This document shows positions 7,961 through 15,611 of a DNA stretch of 64,000 nt, one piece after another. Each line of letters begins with the position of its first letter. The first letter of the stretch is position 1. The notes under the pieces are model-generated. The model saw only the letters and a list, made by a program, of their open reading frames with translations, was not told the origin of the DNA and did no database searches. Location: positions 1 to 64,000 of the forward strand of contig JAUIGV010000015.1 of NCBI GenBank assembly GCA_030432565.1, given 5' to 3'. This DNA comes from Verrucomicrobiia bacterium. Its GTDB lineage: Bacteria; Verrucomicrobiota; Verrucomicrobiia; Verrucomicrobiales; Akkermansiaceae. The position numbers and the translations under genes were made by a program.

Positions 7961-8000
7961 GAAAGGCTGATGAGCCGTCCGGCTCTCAGCCTTTCTCTTT
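7961..8000 (+). terminator. Weak terminator or attenuator hairpin between exbD and the TPR gene
   Basis: AAAGGCTGATGAGCC and GGCTCTCAGCCTTT pair with one bulged base around a 4-nt loop, followed by a mixed CTCTTTCT tract rather than a pure T-run. It may partially end the exbB-exbD-exbD transcript, or modulate read-through into the TPR gene 30 nt later. Confidence 0.5.
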
Positions 8001-8030
8001 CTAACAAACATTCACACCTCCAAGCGAATT

Positions 8031-11000
8031 ATGAATTCAATCCAATCCATTCCACGAAAACTGGGTCTCGCCCTGTTTGCCCTCGTTGCTTTGTGCAGTA
8101 CCAGCTTCGGTGCCTCCATCGGCGACATGAACAAGGACGCCCTCGAAGCAATGAAGACCGGCAAGTGGGCCGAAGCCCACGCCGTCCTCGTCAAGGCGAC
8201 CAATGCCTACGATGCCCGCGCTCCGCAACTTTACGGACCCCGCTTCGGCTGGTTCTGGTATCACCGCGGATATTGCGAGATCAAGCTCGGCATGTTCGAC
8301 GATGCCATGAAGTCGTTTGAGAAGTGCTACACGCGCTATCCAAACACCAAGCCAAAAGAAGGCCAGGCTCCCAGTAAGAACATGTATAACAAGCTCTCCC
8401 TGCTCATGTGGGGTCACGCTGCCAAGGGAGCGGAAGAGTGGGCGACCTCCATTCGCATGTATAAGAAATTCCTCGAAGAGCGCGACCCGACCCGCGACCG
8501 TTACGAGAAGGGCGTCTACTTCATCAACATGGCGATTAATCACTACAAGTTGAATAAGATCTCCGAGGGCAACAAGTATCTCGAGACCGCCATTCAGAAT
8601 AAAGTCACCTTTCCGACTCCCAACAAGGGCATCATGGCCGCCTTCAACACAATGGTTGCTTCCGTGATTGAAAAGAAGGATGAAGCTTCACTTCTCGACT
8701 TCCTCTCCAAGAATCGCGCTCACATTAAATTGGAGCCGTTCGAGGCTCATGAGTTTTCACCTCTCTTCATGAAACTCGCCCAGGACGCACGTTCGGCCGA
8801 GATGATTCGCTCAACCTTCGAGCTCTACGCGCTCGTTCCCAGCACTGTCGCTGCGATCGATGACATCAAAGGCCGTCTCTCCATGTTGTCCACATACGAC
8901 CGCACCATTCGCGATGGTTCCATGATCGTGAATAAAGGCGATCTTGCCGAAGATCTCACCGAGCTTGAAAAAGCCGATACCGCCGGCAAGGTGAATGAAG
9001 TTTACGCTTATCTCAACACCGCCGTTCTTCATGAGGAAGACGGAAACATTCGCGGAGCTTTCGCAGTTTACGAGCAGATGGAACTTTACTTCCCGAACGC
9101 CAAAGTGATGCGTGACGGCAAGGTAAGTGCCGGTCGTGAAAACAACCTTTATAACCTTGTTCGCACCTCGGCTCTGATCGGTGAGGTTCTCACCACCGAG
9201 CACTATGGCTCGATCTTCCTGAAGGATTTTCCTGAGAGCAAGTATGTCAAGGAAGTGCGCCGCATGATGCTCACCAGCCTCTTCTTCAACGGAGAGTATG
9301 AGAAATGCATCGAGGTTGCCGAAATCATGCTCCCCAAATTGACCAAGCCTTCCAAGCAGCACGATGTCTGCCTCTTCGTCCTCGGTGGCAGCAAGCACTA
9401 CCTGGGTGAGTTCGTGGAAGCCCAGGAATACCTGAACGAATACATGGGCAGCTATGGCAAAAATAAGGAGGACGGCGACAAGCTCCGAATCATGGCCACT
9501 TCCTACTTCCAGGCCGCCAATTATTCACGTCTCCAGGAGTGGACCAAGTCCGCCGGGCTTCTCGACAAATTCTTCGAGAACTATCCCGATCCCAAGAGCA
9601 ACGTTTATTATCCCTTTGCTCTCTTCGACCGCGCCAACTGTTACTACGCGGAAAGCGAATACGATCCTGCGCTTGAGAAGGTGACCCAGGTCGAGACCCA
9701 GTTCCCCGGAGTTTCCGTGATGGAGCAGAACCTCGCTCTCAAGGGCAATATTCTCGAGGGACTCAAAAAGCCCGAGGAAGCTGAGAAGTATTACCTGATG
9801 GCTCTCGAGCTTGCCGAGCAGAAGAAAAACGATCTCGTTGCGGGTGAATGCCTCTTCTACCTGACCTCACTCATCGGTAAGGCCAAGATTGGCAAGGAGG
9901 AAAATCCCCGCGTTGCCGAAGCGGTTCCATACTACAACAAGTTCTGGGAGGAATATGGCAACGAGTCACCATTCAAGGCCAAGGTGGCTGTTGCCGGAAT
10001 TCCGGGAATGCGCAAGATCGGCAAGATCGAGGAGGCTCTCCAGCGTCTCCAGACGGTCATTTCGAATATTGCCAAGGAGCCGGGCACTCCTGGTCTCGAA
10101 GAGTCCATCGGTTCTTACACCGAGGAATACCTCGAAGAGAAAACCCCCGAGCAGCTTAAAGATCACTACTACTCTTTCCCGGGAATTGACTCCCGAGACA
10201 TGGCGACCCGCGCGCTCCTGCGCATCGCGATCATCGGAGTGTTTGAGGAAGTGGTTGAGTCTTCCGATCCTGAAAAGGAAGCGGACGCAATCCGTGATGG
10301 AGAAGCCATGATCGAGACTCTCTTCCAGGAGCTGCAGCGCGACTTCAAGCCGAAGGATCTCTCCAACTTCATTCTCGTGAAGGTCGGTGACTTTATTCGC
10401 AAGACCACCCAGCCGGAAGCAGCCGAGGTTTACTACAAGGAAGTGCTTAGTCGTTCCGATCAGTCCCACATGTTCGCCGCGATCTTTGGCCTTGCTGATG
10501 TTTACTCGAATGGCACTTCGGCTCAAAAGACCGAGGCCATCAAACTCCTCAAGCGGGTTCGTGATGACTCCGACGACAGTGGCGAGAAGGAGGAAGCTCT
10601 TTACCTCACCGCCAGCATTTATGCTGATAATGATGACTATGATGCCGCGATTGCTGCAGCCAAGGAATACCTTGATACCGACGGTTTCCGTCGCTATGCG
10701 GTCCCTTGCCGCATGCTTCTTGCCGCTTCCCATGACAAGGCCGGCCGGGTTGATGATGCTCTGACTGCCTACCAGCAGGTGTGGATTTCGAGCATGGGAA
10801 CCATCAAGTTCTCTGCTCCTGCCATGAAACGCTGGATGGAGATTCTCTGGAGCCGTGGCGGAACCACCAAGGGAAAAAGTGACCGCCAGATCTCTTACGA
10901 AGGTGGATACAAGTATCTCAAGATGACCTCGCAGGCCGTTAAAAAGGCCACCAAAGCGGAGAAGGAAATGTGGGATGAAGTGTCTGAATTGACCAATTCC

Positions 11001-11051
11001 TACGAAGCAAACTCGGACACTACCAAGGTGGTTGAGCCGGAAGACAAATAA
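8031..11051 (+). CDS. Large secreted tetratricopeptide-repeat protein
   Basis: A 1006-residue exported protein: signal peptide MNSIQSIPRKLGLALFALVA with cleavage around FGAS (~residue 30), then almost entirely alpha-helical repeats of TPR type. Clear repeat signatures include YHRGYCEIKLGMFDDAMKSF (~80-100), FDRANCYYAESEYDPALEKV (~530-550), GLADVYSNGTSAQKTEAIKL (~820) and LTASIYADNDDYDAAIAAAK (~860). No enzymatic domain or membrane helix beyond the signal peptide is seen, and the C-terminus is Lys/Glu-rich. It is probably a periplasmic scaffold working with the ExbBD motor encoded upstream, because the genes are collinear and the next gene encodes another exported repeat protein. The partner and substrate are unknown. 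Confidence 0.8.
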   Translation: MNSIQSIPRKLGLALFALVALCSTSFGASIGDMNKDALEAMKTGKWAEAHAVLVKATNAYDARAPQLYGPRFGWFWYHRGYCEIKLGMFDDAMKSFEKCYTRYPNTKPKEGQAPSKNMYNKLSLLMWGHAAKGAEEWATSIRMYKKFLEERDPTRDRYEKGVYFINMAINHYKLNKISEGNKYLETAIQNKVTFPTPNKGIMAAFNTMVASVIEKKDEASLLDFLSKNRAHIKLEPFEAHEFSPLFMKLAQDARSAEMIRSTFELYALVPSTVAAIDDIKGRLSMLSTYDRTIRDGSMIVNKGDLAEDLTELEKADTAGKVNEVYAYLNTAVLHEEDGNIRGAFAVYEQMELYFPNAKVMRDGKVSAGRENNLYNLVRTSALIGEVLTTEHYGSIFLKDFPESKYVKEVRRMMLTSLFFNGEYEKCIEVAEIMLPKLTKPSKQHDVCLFVLGGSKHYLGEFVEAQEYLNEYMGSYGKNKEDGDKLRIMATSYFQAANYSRLQEWTKSAGLLDKFFENYPDPKSNVYYPFALFDRANCYYAESEYDPALEKVTQVETQFPGVSVMEQNLALKGNILEGLKKPEEAEKYYLMALELAEQKKNDLVAGECLFYLTSLIGKAKIGKEENPRVAEAVPYYNKFWEEYGNESPFKAKVAVAGIPGMRKIGKIEEALQRLQTVISNIAKEPGTPGLEESIGSYTEEYLEEKTPEQLKDHYYSFPGIDSRDMATRALLRIAIIGVFEEVVESSDPEKEADAIRDGEAMIETLFQELQRDFKPKDLSNFILVKVGDFIRKTTQPEAAEVYYKEVLSRSDQSHMFAAIFGLADVYSNGTSAQKTEAIKLLKRVRDDSDDSGEKEEALYLTASIYADNDDYDAAIAAAKEYLDTDGFRRYAVPCRMLLAASHDKAGRVDDALTAYQQVWISSMGTIKFSAPAMKRWMEILWSRGGTTKGKSDRQISYEGGYKYLKMTSQAVKKATKAEKEMWDEVSELTNSYEANSDTTKVVEPEDK

Positions 11052-11086
11052 GCCACTTTTAGTAGAAACTTAACGGACCAAAAGAT

Positions 11087-12001
11087 ATGAAGAAAATTCT
11101 TACCGCCGCCCTCCTCCTCACCGCCAGTGTGGGTTCTCTTTTCGGAGAAAAAGAGGCCCGGATTCTCATCATCACCGACAAGGATACCTTTACCGGTTGG
11201 ATGATGGATGCCAATTCCTCCAAATTCCTATGGCGTGAAACCCAGCAAACCCTCGTGAAGCGTGAGCAGAGCCTTCGCACCTGCACCGTTTACTTCTTAC
11301 AGGCTCCCGAGTTCACCGAAGCTCTCGAGCTTTACAAGAGCCGGAATTACAAGGATGCCGCGCTCAAGTTTGCCGCATGTGCCGAGGAGTATGGCAAGCT
11401 GACCGAGGTGAAGGGGAACCCCTCCACCATGGCCTCTTTCTACGAGATGGAGTGCTACCGTCGTCTTGAGGATCTCGAAAAACTCTCCGAGCTTGCCGGG
11501 AAATTTGAGCCTGAGAATCTCCTCTATAAATTTCATAAGGTGCAATATGAGATGTATGGTGTTTTCTGGGATGCTGTCCGGACCAAGAGCTGGAGCCGTC
11601 TCGATGCGATCTGCAAGGATGAAAAATGGCGTGGACGGAAGCTGCCCGGCAACTTGCGCGGACAGATTGCCTATTGTCACGGACTGGCGCTCGAGGGTGC
11701 CGGCCAGCCAATCAAGGCCCTGAACGCTTACAATAATGCTTTTGTAGCCGATTTTGCAGCGTCCGAGGAAATCACACGCAAGTCTGCGATTAATTGCCTC
11801 CGGATCATCCTCGATCACGAGGACGTGAAAACAGCCATGGAGCTTTATTCGACCGAGGATTACAGCGACGACTCGAACGGAGCGGCTCTTATCAAGGAAG
11901 CCACTGCTCTTCTCAAGCTTTGGGACAAAGTCCTTGGCTCCGGCGAGCAGGTTCCCGCCAAATACAAAGTTTTCCTTAAGTATCCTCCCAAGAACCGGTA
12001 G
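11087..12001 (+). CDS. Exported protein with TPR-like helices, unknown function
   Basis: A 304-residue protein with a signal peptide (MKKILTAALLLTASVGSLFG). The segment after it is beta-rich (ARILIITDKDTFTGWMMDAN, then a W-containing strand) and looks like a small RNA-binding-unlike beta domain of the kind found before TPR stretches in PVC proteins. From about residue 80 the protein is helical, with TPR-like motifs (LYKSRNYKDAALKFAACAEE; GLALEGAGQPIKALNAYNNA). It starts 35 bp after the large TPR protein and is followed by a strong terminator, so it closes the ExbBD-TPR cluster. I do not recognise a named family. Confidence 0.7.
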   Translation: MKKILTAALLLTASVGSLFGEKEARILIITDKDTFTGWMMDANSSKFLWRETQQTLVKREQSLRTCTVYFLQAPEFTEALELYKSRNYKDAALKFAACAEEYGKLTEVKGNPSTMASFYEMECYRRLEDLEKLSELAGKFEPENLLYKFHKVQYEMYGVFWDAVRTKSWSRLDAICKDEKWRGRKLPGNLRGQIAYCHGLALEGAGQPIKALNAYNNAFVADFAASEEITRKSAINCLRIILDHEDVKTAMELYSTEDYSDDSNGAALIKEATALLKLWDKVLGSGEQVPAKYKVFLKYPPKNR

Positions 12002-12024
12002 GAGACCTCCCGAACTTTACCAAT

Positions 12025-12057
12025 AACGGCGGTTCCCACGGGGAGCCGCCGTTTTTT
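12025..12057 (+). terminator. Rho-independent terminator closing the ExbBD-TPR cluster
   Basis: AACGGCGGTTCCC (12025-12037) pairs with GGGAGCCGCCGTT (12041-12053) apart from a T-G wobble, followed by a T-run to 12057. Confidence 0.88.
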
Positions 12058-12111
12058 GGTATGTGATTGAAACGGTTTCAAGTTTCTTTAAAAGGCCCGT
12101 TTTCATATCCC

Positions 12112-12372
12112 AGCCTGGCGCGTTGCGCCGAGTGTGCGTCATTCCGGGGATGTTCGCGCTGAAGGTGGATGTCATCGAGCGCGATACACCATTTGGATTC
12201 TTCGGTTCCAAGACAATCCATGGGGGACGTTCTTTGCGGCGGCGAAGGACGGGGTTGATGATGACGTTGGGAGGAGATTGGGGTAATTGTTGAGGAGGTT
12301 GACGATGTCGACCCTAAGAAGACGACGAGTTTCGATATGATAAAAAACCCGGCGCGTTGCGCCGGGCTGGTG
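12112..12372 (+). repeat. REP-like inverted repeat pair flanking a ~210-bp segment
   Basis: The 400-bp gap between the terminator at 12057 and the sulfatase stop has no convincing gene. It holds two copies, in opposite orientation, of CCAGCC(C/T)GGCGC-n4-GCGCCG(G/A)GT: 12112-12133 on the plus strand and 12345-12370 on the minus strand. Each is itself a hairpin (GGCGCGTTGCGCC). Flanks also match (TTCA a few bases outside each copy). A weaker related CCACGCCGGGCTAGAG follows at 12450-12465. This layout resembles a bacterial REP/BIME unit; no RAYT transposase gene is present. The inner segment has open frames on both strands but no recognisable protein. Confidence 0.55.
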
Positions 12373-12459
12373 TGAATTTGAGCGATTGGTTCACAGAAGC
12401 CCGGAGCCCAAGATCGGGGCGTGGGGCTGGGCCTCTTGGTAGGATTACGCCACGCCGGG

Positions 12460-14637
12460 CTAGAGTCCAAACTCCTTGAGCTTGGGCTCAATGGCTTCGG
12501 CCCAGATCTCATAACCCTTTTGTTTCGGATGGAGGGCGTCGGGCATGACCTCCTTGGTGAGGATGCCGTCTTCGGTGAGGAATTTGTCGGAGATGTCGAG
12601 GTAGTGAATGCGCTCTCCGTTGTGGAACTTGGAGATGAGATTGTTAATCTCGATGTTGTTCTTTCGCTTGGCGTCATCGGGATTGACTCCGCGCGGGAAG
12701 ACTCCAAGTAGGAGGATTTTTGCTTCCGGGCAACGGGCCCGCAGCGTGGAGATGATCCGCTCAACGCCATCGCGAACTTCAGTTGGGTCCTGCATGCTGT
12801 GGCCGGTGTTGTTGGTGCCAATCATGACGACGGCCGCTTTGGCTTTTTTCTGATTCCGAAGGTTTCCGTTATTGAGACGCCAGATTACGTGCTCAGTGCG
12901 GTCTCCGGAAATGCCAAGGTTGAGCGCTTTGCGGTTTCCGTAGTATTTTTCCCAGGTTCCTTTGCCGGCACCTTCCCAGCCCTGGGTGATGGAGTCGCCG
13001 ATGAAGAGGAGATCATGCTGCTTTCTGGCATTTTGGTTCATCGACTGATGACGCTTCATCCACCATTCTCCTTCACGTGGTTCGCCGATGATGGCGGAGT
13101 GGACGCGGTATTTTTTGCGAGCTGCATCGAGCTCTTGTTTCATCTCTTTGAAAACGCCCGCGTAGGCGGGATCGTTGTGGACCGACCTCATTTCCCGGGG
13201 ATCCTTCTTCATGTCGAAGAGTTGGTATTCCTTGGTCTTGGGAACCCAGAAAATTTTGTGATCGGCGGTGCGGACCCCATCGTGAGCGGCGACGTTGTGA
13301 GTGCGCTCGCCAGAGTAACGATAGTAGATGGAGTCCCGCCATTCCCTGGGCCTTTCCCCCGAGGCTTTGAAGATGGGGACGAGTGATTTTCCCTGCATGC
13401 CTTCGGGGATTTTGGCTCCGGCGAGGTCGAGGAAAGTGGGGCCATAGTCGATGTTTTGGATGAGGGCGTCGGATACGGAGCCGGGCTTGATTTTGCCGGG
13501 CCAGCGGACGACGAAGGGCATCATAAGGGATTCTTCGAACATCCAGCGTTTGTCGTACCAGCCATGCTCACCGAGGTAGAAGCCCTGGTCGGATGAGTAA
13601 ATAACGATGGTGTTCTCTGCGAGGCCGGAGTCATCGAGGTGCTTGAGGATTTTGGCGATTCCTTCGTCCATGGACTGGATGACGGCGAGGTAGTCCTTGA
13701 TGTAGCGTTGATACTTCCAGCTTGTGATGGCCTTCTGGTCGAGTTTGCCAGCTTTCATGTCCTTGATGAACTGTTGGTTCTCGTCTTCGTAAGCGGCGAT
13801 GAAGATTTTTTTATCTTCTTCCGAGAGCCGGCTGAACTGTCCGTTGCCCGGACCGCCGGTGAAGTGACTCGGGAAGAGGTTTTTGCCCTGCATCTTCATG
13901 TCATTTCCCCAGGACATGTGGTCCTGGATCCCCATGGCGTGCTCCTTGAGAACAGAGGAACGGTTTTCGTAATTGTCGAAAAGGGTTTCGGGTTCGGGCA
14001 TGGTGACATCATCAAACATGTTGATGTGGCGGAATGCGGGGGCCCAGTTGCGGTGGGGGGCCTTGTATTGGACCATGGCCATAAAGGGCTTCTTGGAATC
14101 GGCCGCTTGCTTCAGCCAGGTAAGGCCTTTTTCGGTGACGAGGTCATTACAGTGGCCCTGAAAACGCTTCCGTGTGTTATCCATCTGGATGAAATCGGGA
14201 TTGTAATAGGCCCCCTGTCCGGGAAGAACTTCCCAGTAGTCGAATCCGACAGGGTTGGAGTGGAGGTGCCACTTTCCGATCATTGCGGTGGTGTAACCGG
14301 CGTCGCGGAGGAGGTTGGGAAAGGTGGTTTGGAGGCCGTCGAAGTAAGAGGAATTGTTGTCGATGAAGCCGTTCAGGTGGCTGTGCTTTCCGGTGAGGAT
14401 GGAGGCGCGTGAGGGGCCGCAAATGGCGTTGGTGCAATAGGAGCGGTCGAATCGCATCCCTTCTTTGGCGATGCGGTCGATCCCTTTGGTGGGGGCGATC
14501 TCATCGAAAAGGCCCCCTGGGTAGCAGGAGATGGCATTGGGAGCGTGGTCGTCGGAAAAGATGAACAGGATGTTGGGGCGATCCGCTGCGGAAAGTGCCA
14601 GGGTGAGTCCGGTGGTGAAGGCGAGAGCGTGTTTCAT
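12460..14637 (-). CDS. Secreted sulfatase fused to an SGNH/GDSL esterase
   Basis: A 725-residue exported protein with two catalytic domains. After a signal peptide (first ~17 residues), residues ~20-500 form a type I sulfatase: metal-binding NILFIFSDDHA, the formylglycine signature CGPSR with Cys73 as the residue to be matured, GKWHLHSNPVGFDYW, and SSDQGFYLGEHGWYDKRWM. After a linker (~505-535) comes an SGNH hydrolase with block I FIGDSITQGWEG (Ser near 546), GTNNTGH (block III) and DALHPKQKGYEIW (catalytic Asp/His near 700). The likely task is removing sulfate and acetyl or other acyl groups from the same polysaccharide in the periplasm or outside the cell. A formylglycine-generating enzyme must be encoded elsewhere. 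A regulator gene is divergent, 92 bp away. Confidence 0.9.
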   Translation of the reverse strand: MKHALAFTTGLTLALSAADRPNILFIFSDDHAPNAISCYPGGLFDEIAPTKGIDRIAKEGMRFDRSYCTNAICGPSRASILTGKHSHLNGFIDNNSSYFDGLQTTFPNLLRDAGYTTAMIGKWHLHSNPVGFDYWEVLPGQGAYYNPDFIQMDNTRKRFQGHCNDLVTEKGLTWLKQAADSKKPFMAMVQYKAPHRNWAPAFRHINMFDDVTMPEPETLFDNYENRSSVLKEHAMGIQDHMSWGNDMKMQGKNLFPSHFTGGPGNGQFSRLSEEDKKIFIAAYEDENQQFIKDMKAGKLDQKAITSWKYQRYIKDYLAVIQSMDEGIAKILKHLDDSGLAENTIVIYSSDQGFYLGEHGWYDKRWMFEESLMMPFVVRWPGKIKPGSVSDALIQNIDYGPTFLDLAGAKIPEGMQGKSLVPIFKASGERPREWRDSIYYRYSGERTHNVAAHDGVRTADHKIFWVPKTKEYQLFDMKKDPREMRSVHNDPAYAGVFKEMKQELDAARKKYRVHSAIIGEPREGEWWMKRHQSMNQNARKQHDLLFIGDSITQGWEGAGKGTWEKYYGNRKALNLGISGDRTEHVIWRLNNGNLRNQKKAKAAVVMIGTNNTGHSMQDPTEVRDGVERIISTLRARCPEAKILLLGVFPRGVNPDDAKRKNNIEINNLISKFHNGERIHYLDISDKFLTEDGILTKEVMPDALHPKQKGYEIWAEAIEPKLKEFGL

Positions 14638-14673
14638 AAAAAGTAGGAGGTGGATACGGAGGGAGAAGGGAAG

Positions 14674-14689
14674 ATCTTAAAATTAAGAT
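14674..14689. promoter_or_regulatory. 16-bp palindrome, candidate operator
   Basis: ATCTTAAAATTAAGAT is a perfect palindrome (7-bp arms, AA/TT centre) in the middle of the 92-bp region between the divergent sulfatase-esterase gene and the HTH regulator. Its position and symmetry suit a dimeric winged-helix regulator controlling both genes, most simply the product of the adjacent gene. Confidence 0.5.
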
Positions 14690-14729
14690 TCCCGAAATCA
14701 GGGCGCGGAACTAGCTTGGGAGAAACCCC

Positions 14730-15464
14730 ATGTTTTTCGGAGCACATAGAGAGACGATGCGAGCGTCCTGGGCGTCTATTCTGGAGGCGATTAAAGTCTC
14801 GGACGGCATGCCGGTCTCGGACTTGGCCCGTGAGCTGAAGATGAGCTACATGGGAGTGAAGCAGCATTGCTTGAAGCTGGTGGAACTCGGATATCTGGAA
14901 GAATGGCGGGTTCCCCGGGCCAAGAAGGAGGTTGGTCGACCGGAGAAGCTCTATCGCATGACCCCGAAATGTGACGGGCTTTTTCCGGAGGCCGGAGTAG
15001 GGCTGACGCTGGCGGTTTTGGAAGGGGTGAAGCAACTATACGGCGATTCCGCGCCGGAGAAGCTCTTGTTTCATCATTTTCAGGTTTTGAAAGAGCAGTG
15101 GCAGCCCAAGGTTAGGGCAGGGAAGTCACTGGTCGAAAAAGCGACCCGGTTGGCGGATATCCGCGATAAGTCCGGTTGGTTCAGCAAGTGCCACTACGAT
15201 GCCGGGACCGGGTTTCGAATTGAGGAATTTCACAGTCCGTTGGCAAAGGTTTATGCGGAGTATCCGAACGCGGCGCGGATGGAAGTTCAGATGATGGAGC
15301 AACTGCTCGGGACGAAAATCGTTCGAAATGAGGCGTCGACCGGCAAAGGTCGAAAGCGGGTGGTCTATGAAATCGCCACCCTTGGAGTCCGGCAGGAGGG
15401 CGCGGAGAGATTGGACCCTCCGGCACCGAAGGCTGCGGATGGTGAGCAGGGGAGTTTGTTTTAG
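14730..15464 (+). CDS. Winged-HTH transcriptional regulator (COG2345/SufR-like)
   Basis: DNA-binding regulator. Residues ~10-75 form a winged helix: SDGMPVSDLARELKMSYMGV, recognition helix, then a wing ending GRPEKLYRMTP, as in the COG2345 ArsR-related family. The C-terminal part has the family's FHSPLAKVYAEYP and MEQLLG segments, but the cysteines that bind the Fe-S cluster in SufR are absent from the corresponding region, so a different signal is likely. The ATG at 14730 has GGGAG 7 nt upstream; ATG 14757 is an alternative. It is divergent from the sulfatase-esterase gene with a palindrome between, suggesting local regulation of that gene. The signal molecule is unknown. Confidence 0.75.
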   Translation: MFFGAHRETMRASWASILEAIKVSDGMPVSDLARELKMSYMGVKQHCLKLVELGYLEEWRVPRAKKEVGRPEKLYRMTPKCDGLFPEAGVGLTLAVLEGVKQLYGDSAPEKLLFHHFQVLKEQWQPKVRAGKSLVEKATRLADIRDKSGWFSKCHYDAGTGFRIEEFHSPLAKVYAEYPNAARMEVQMMEQLLGTKIVRNEASTGKGRKRVVYEIATLGVRQEGAERLDPPAPKAADGEQGSLF

Positions 15465-15551
15465 CGATTCGCTGAGCGTGTCTTGGGCACGTCTCAATCC
15501 TGCAGGACTGTTGGTCAATAGTCCCCGGGTGGATTCTTGATAAAGGATCAT

Positions 15552-15593
15552 TAAAAAGCCCGCCGGGCTGCTGGGGTGCGACCGGGCGGGCTT
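15552..15593 (-). terminator. Rho-independent terminator of the cyclase-fold operon
   Basis: AAGCCCGCC (15556-15564) pairs with GGCGGGCTT (15585-15593). Read on the minus strand it is followed by TTTTTAAT, fitting the operon that ends at 15612; on the plus strand the tail TTCCTTT is weaker but could help end the regulator transcript. Confidence 0.8.
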
Positions 15594-15611
15594 CCTTTGA
15601 TTTTGCTTTCT

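Noticed and set aside
12450-12465. Terminator for the sulfatase-esterase gene
   Set aside because: Only a partial GGCGTGG/CCACGCC pairing with a long loop and no T-run; it is better described as a degenerate REP-like copy.
12078-12821. 247-aa minus-strand frame overlapping the sulfatase-esterase end and the REP region
   Set aside because: Low-complexity Ser/Pro/Arg composition typical of a shadow frame; it runs through the REP palindromes and has no recognisable domain.
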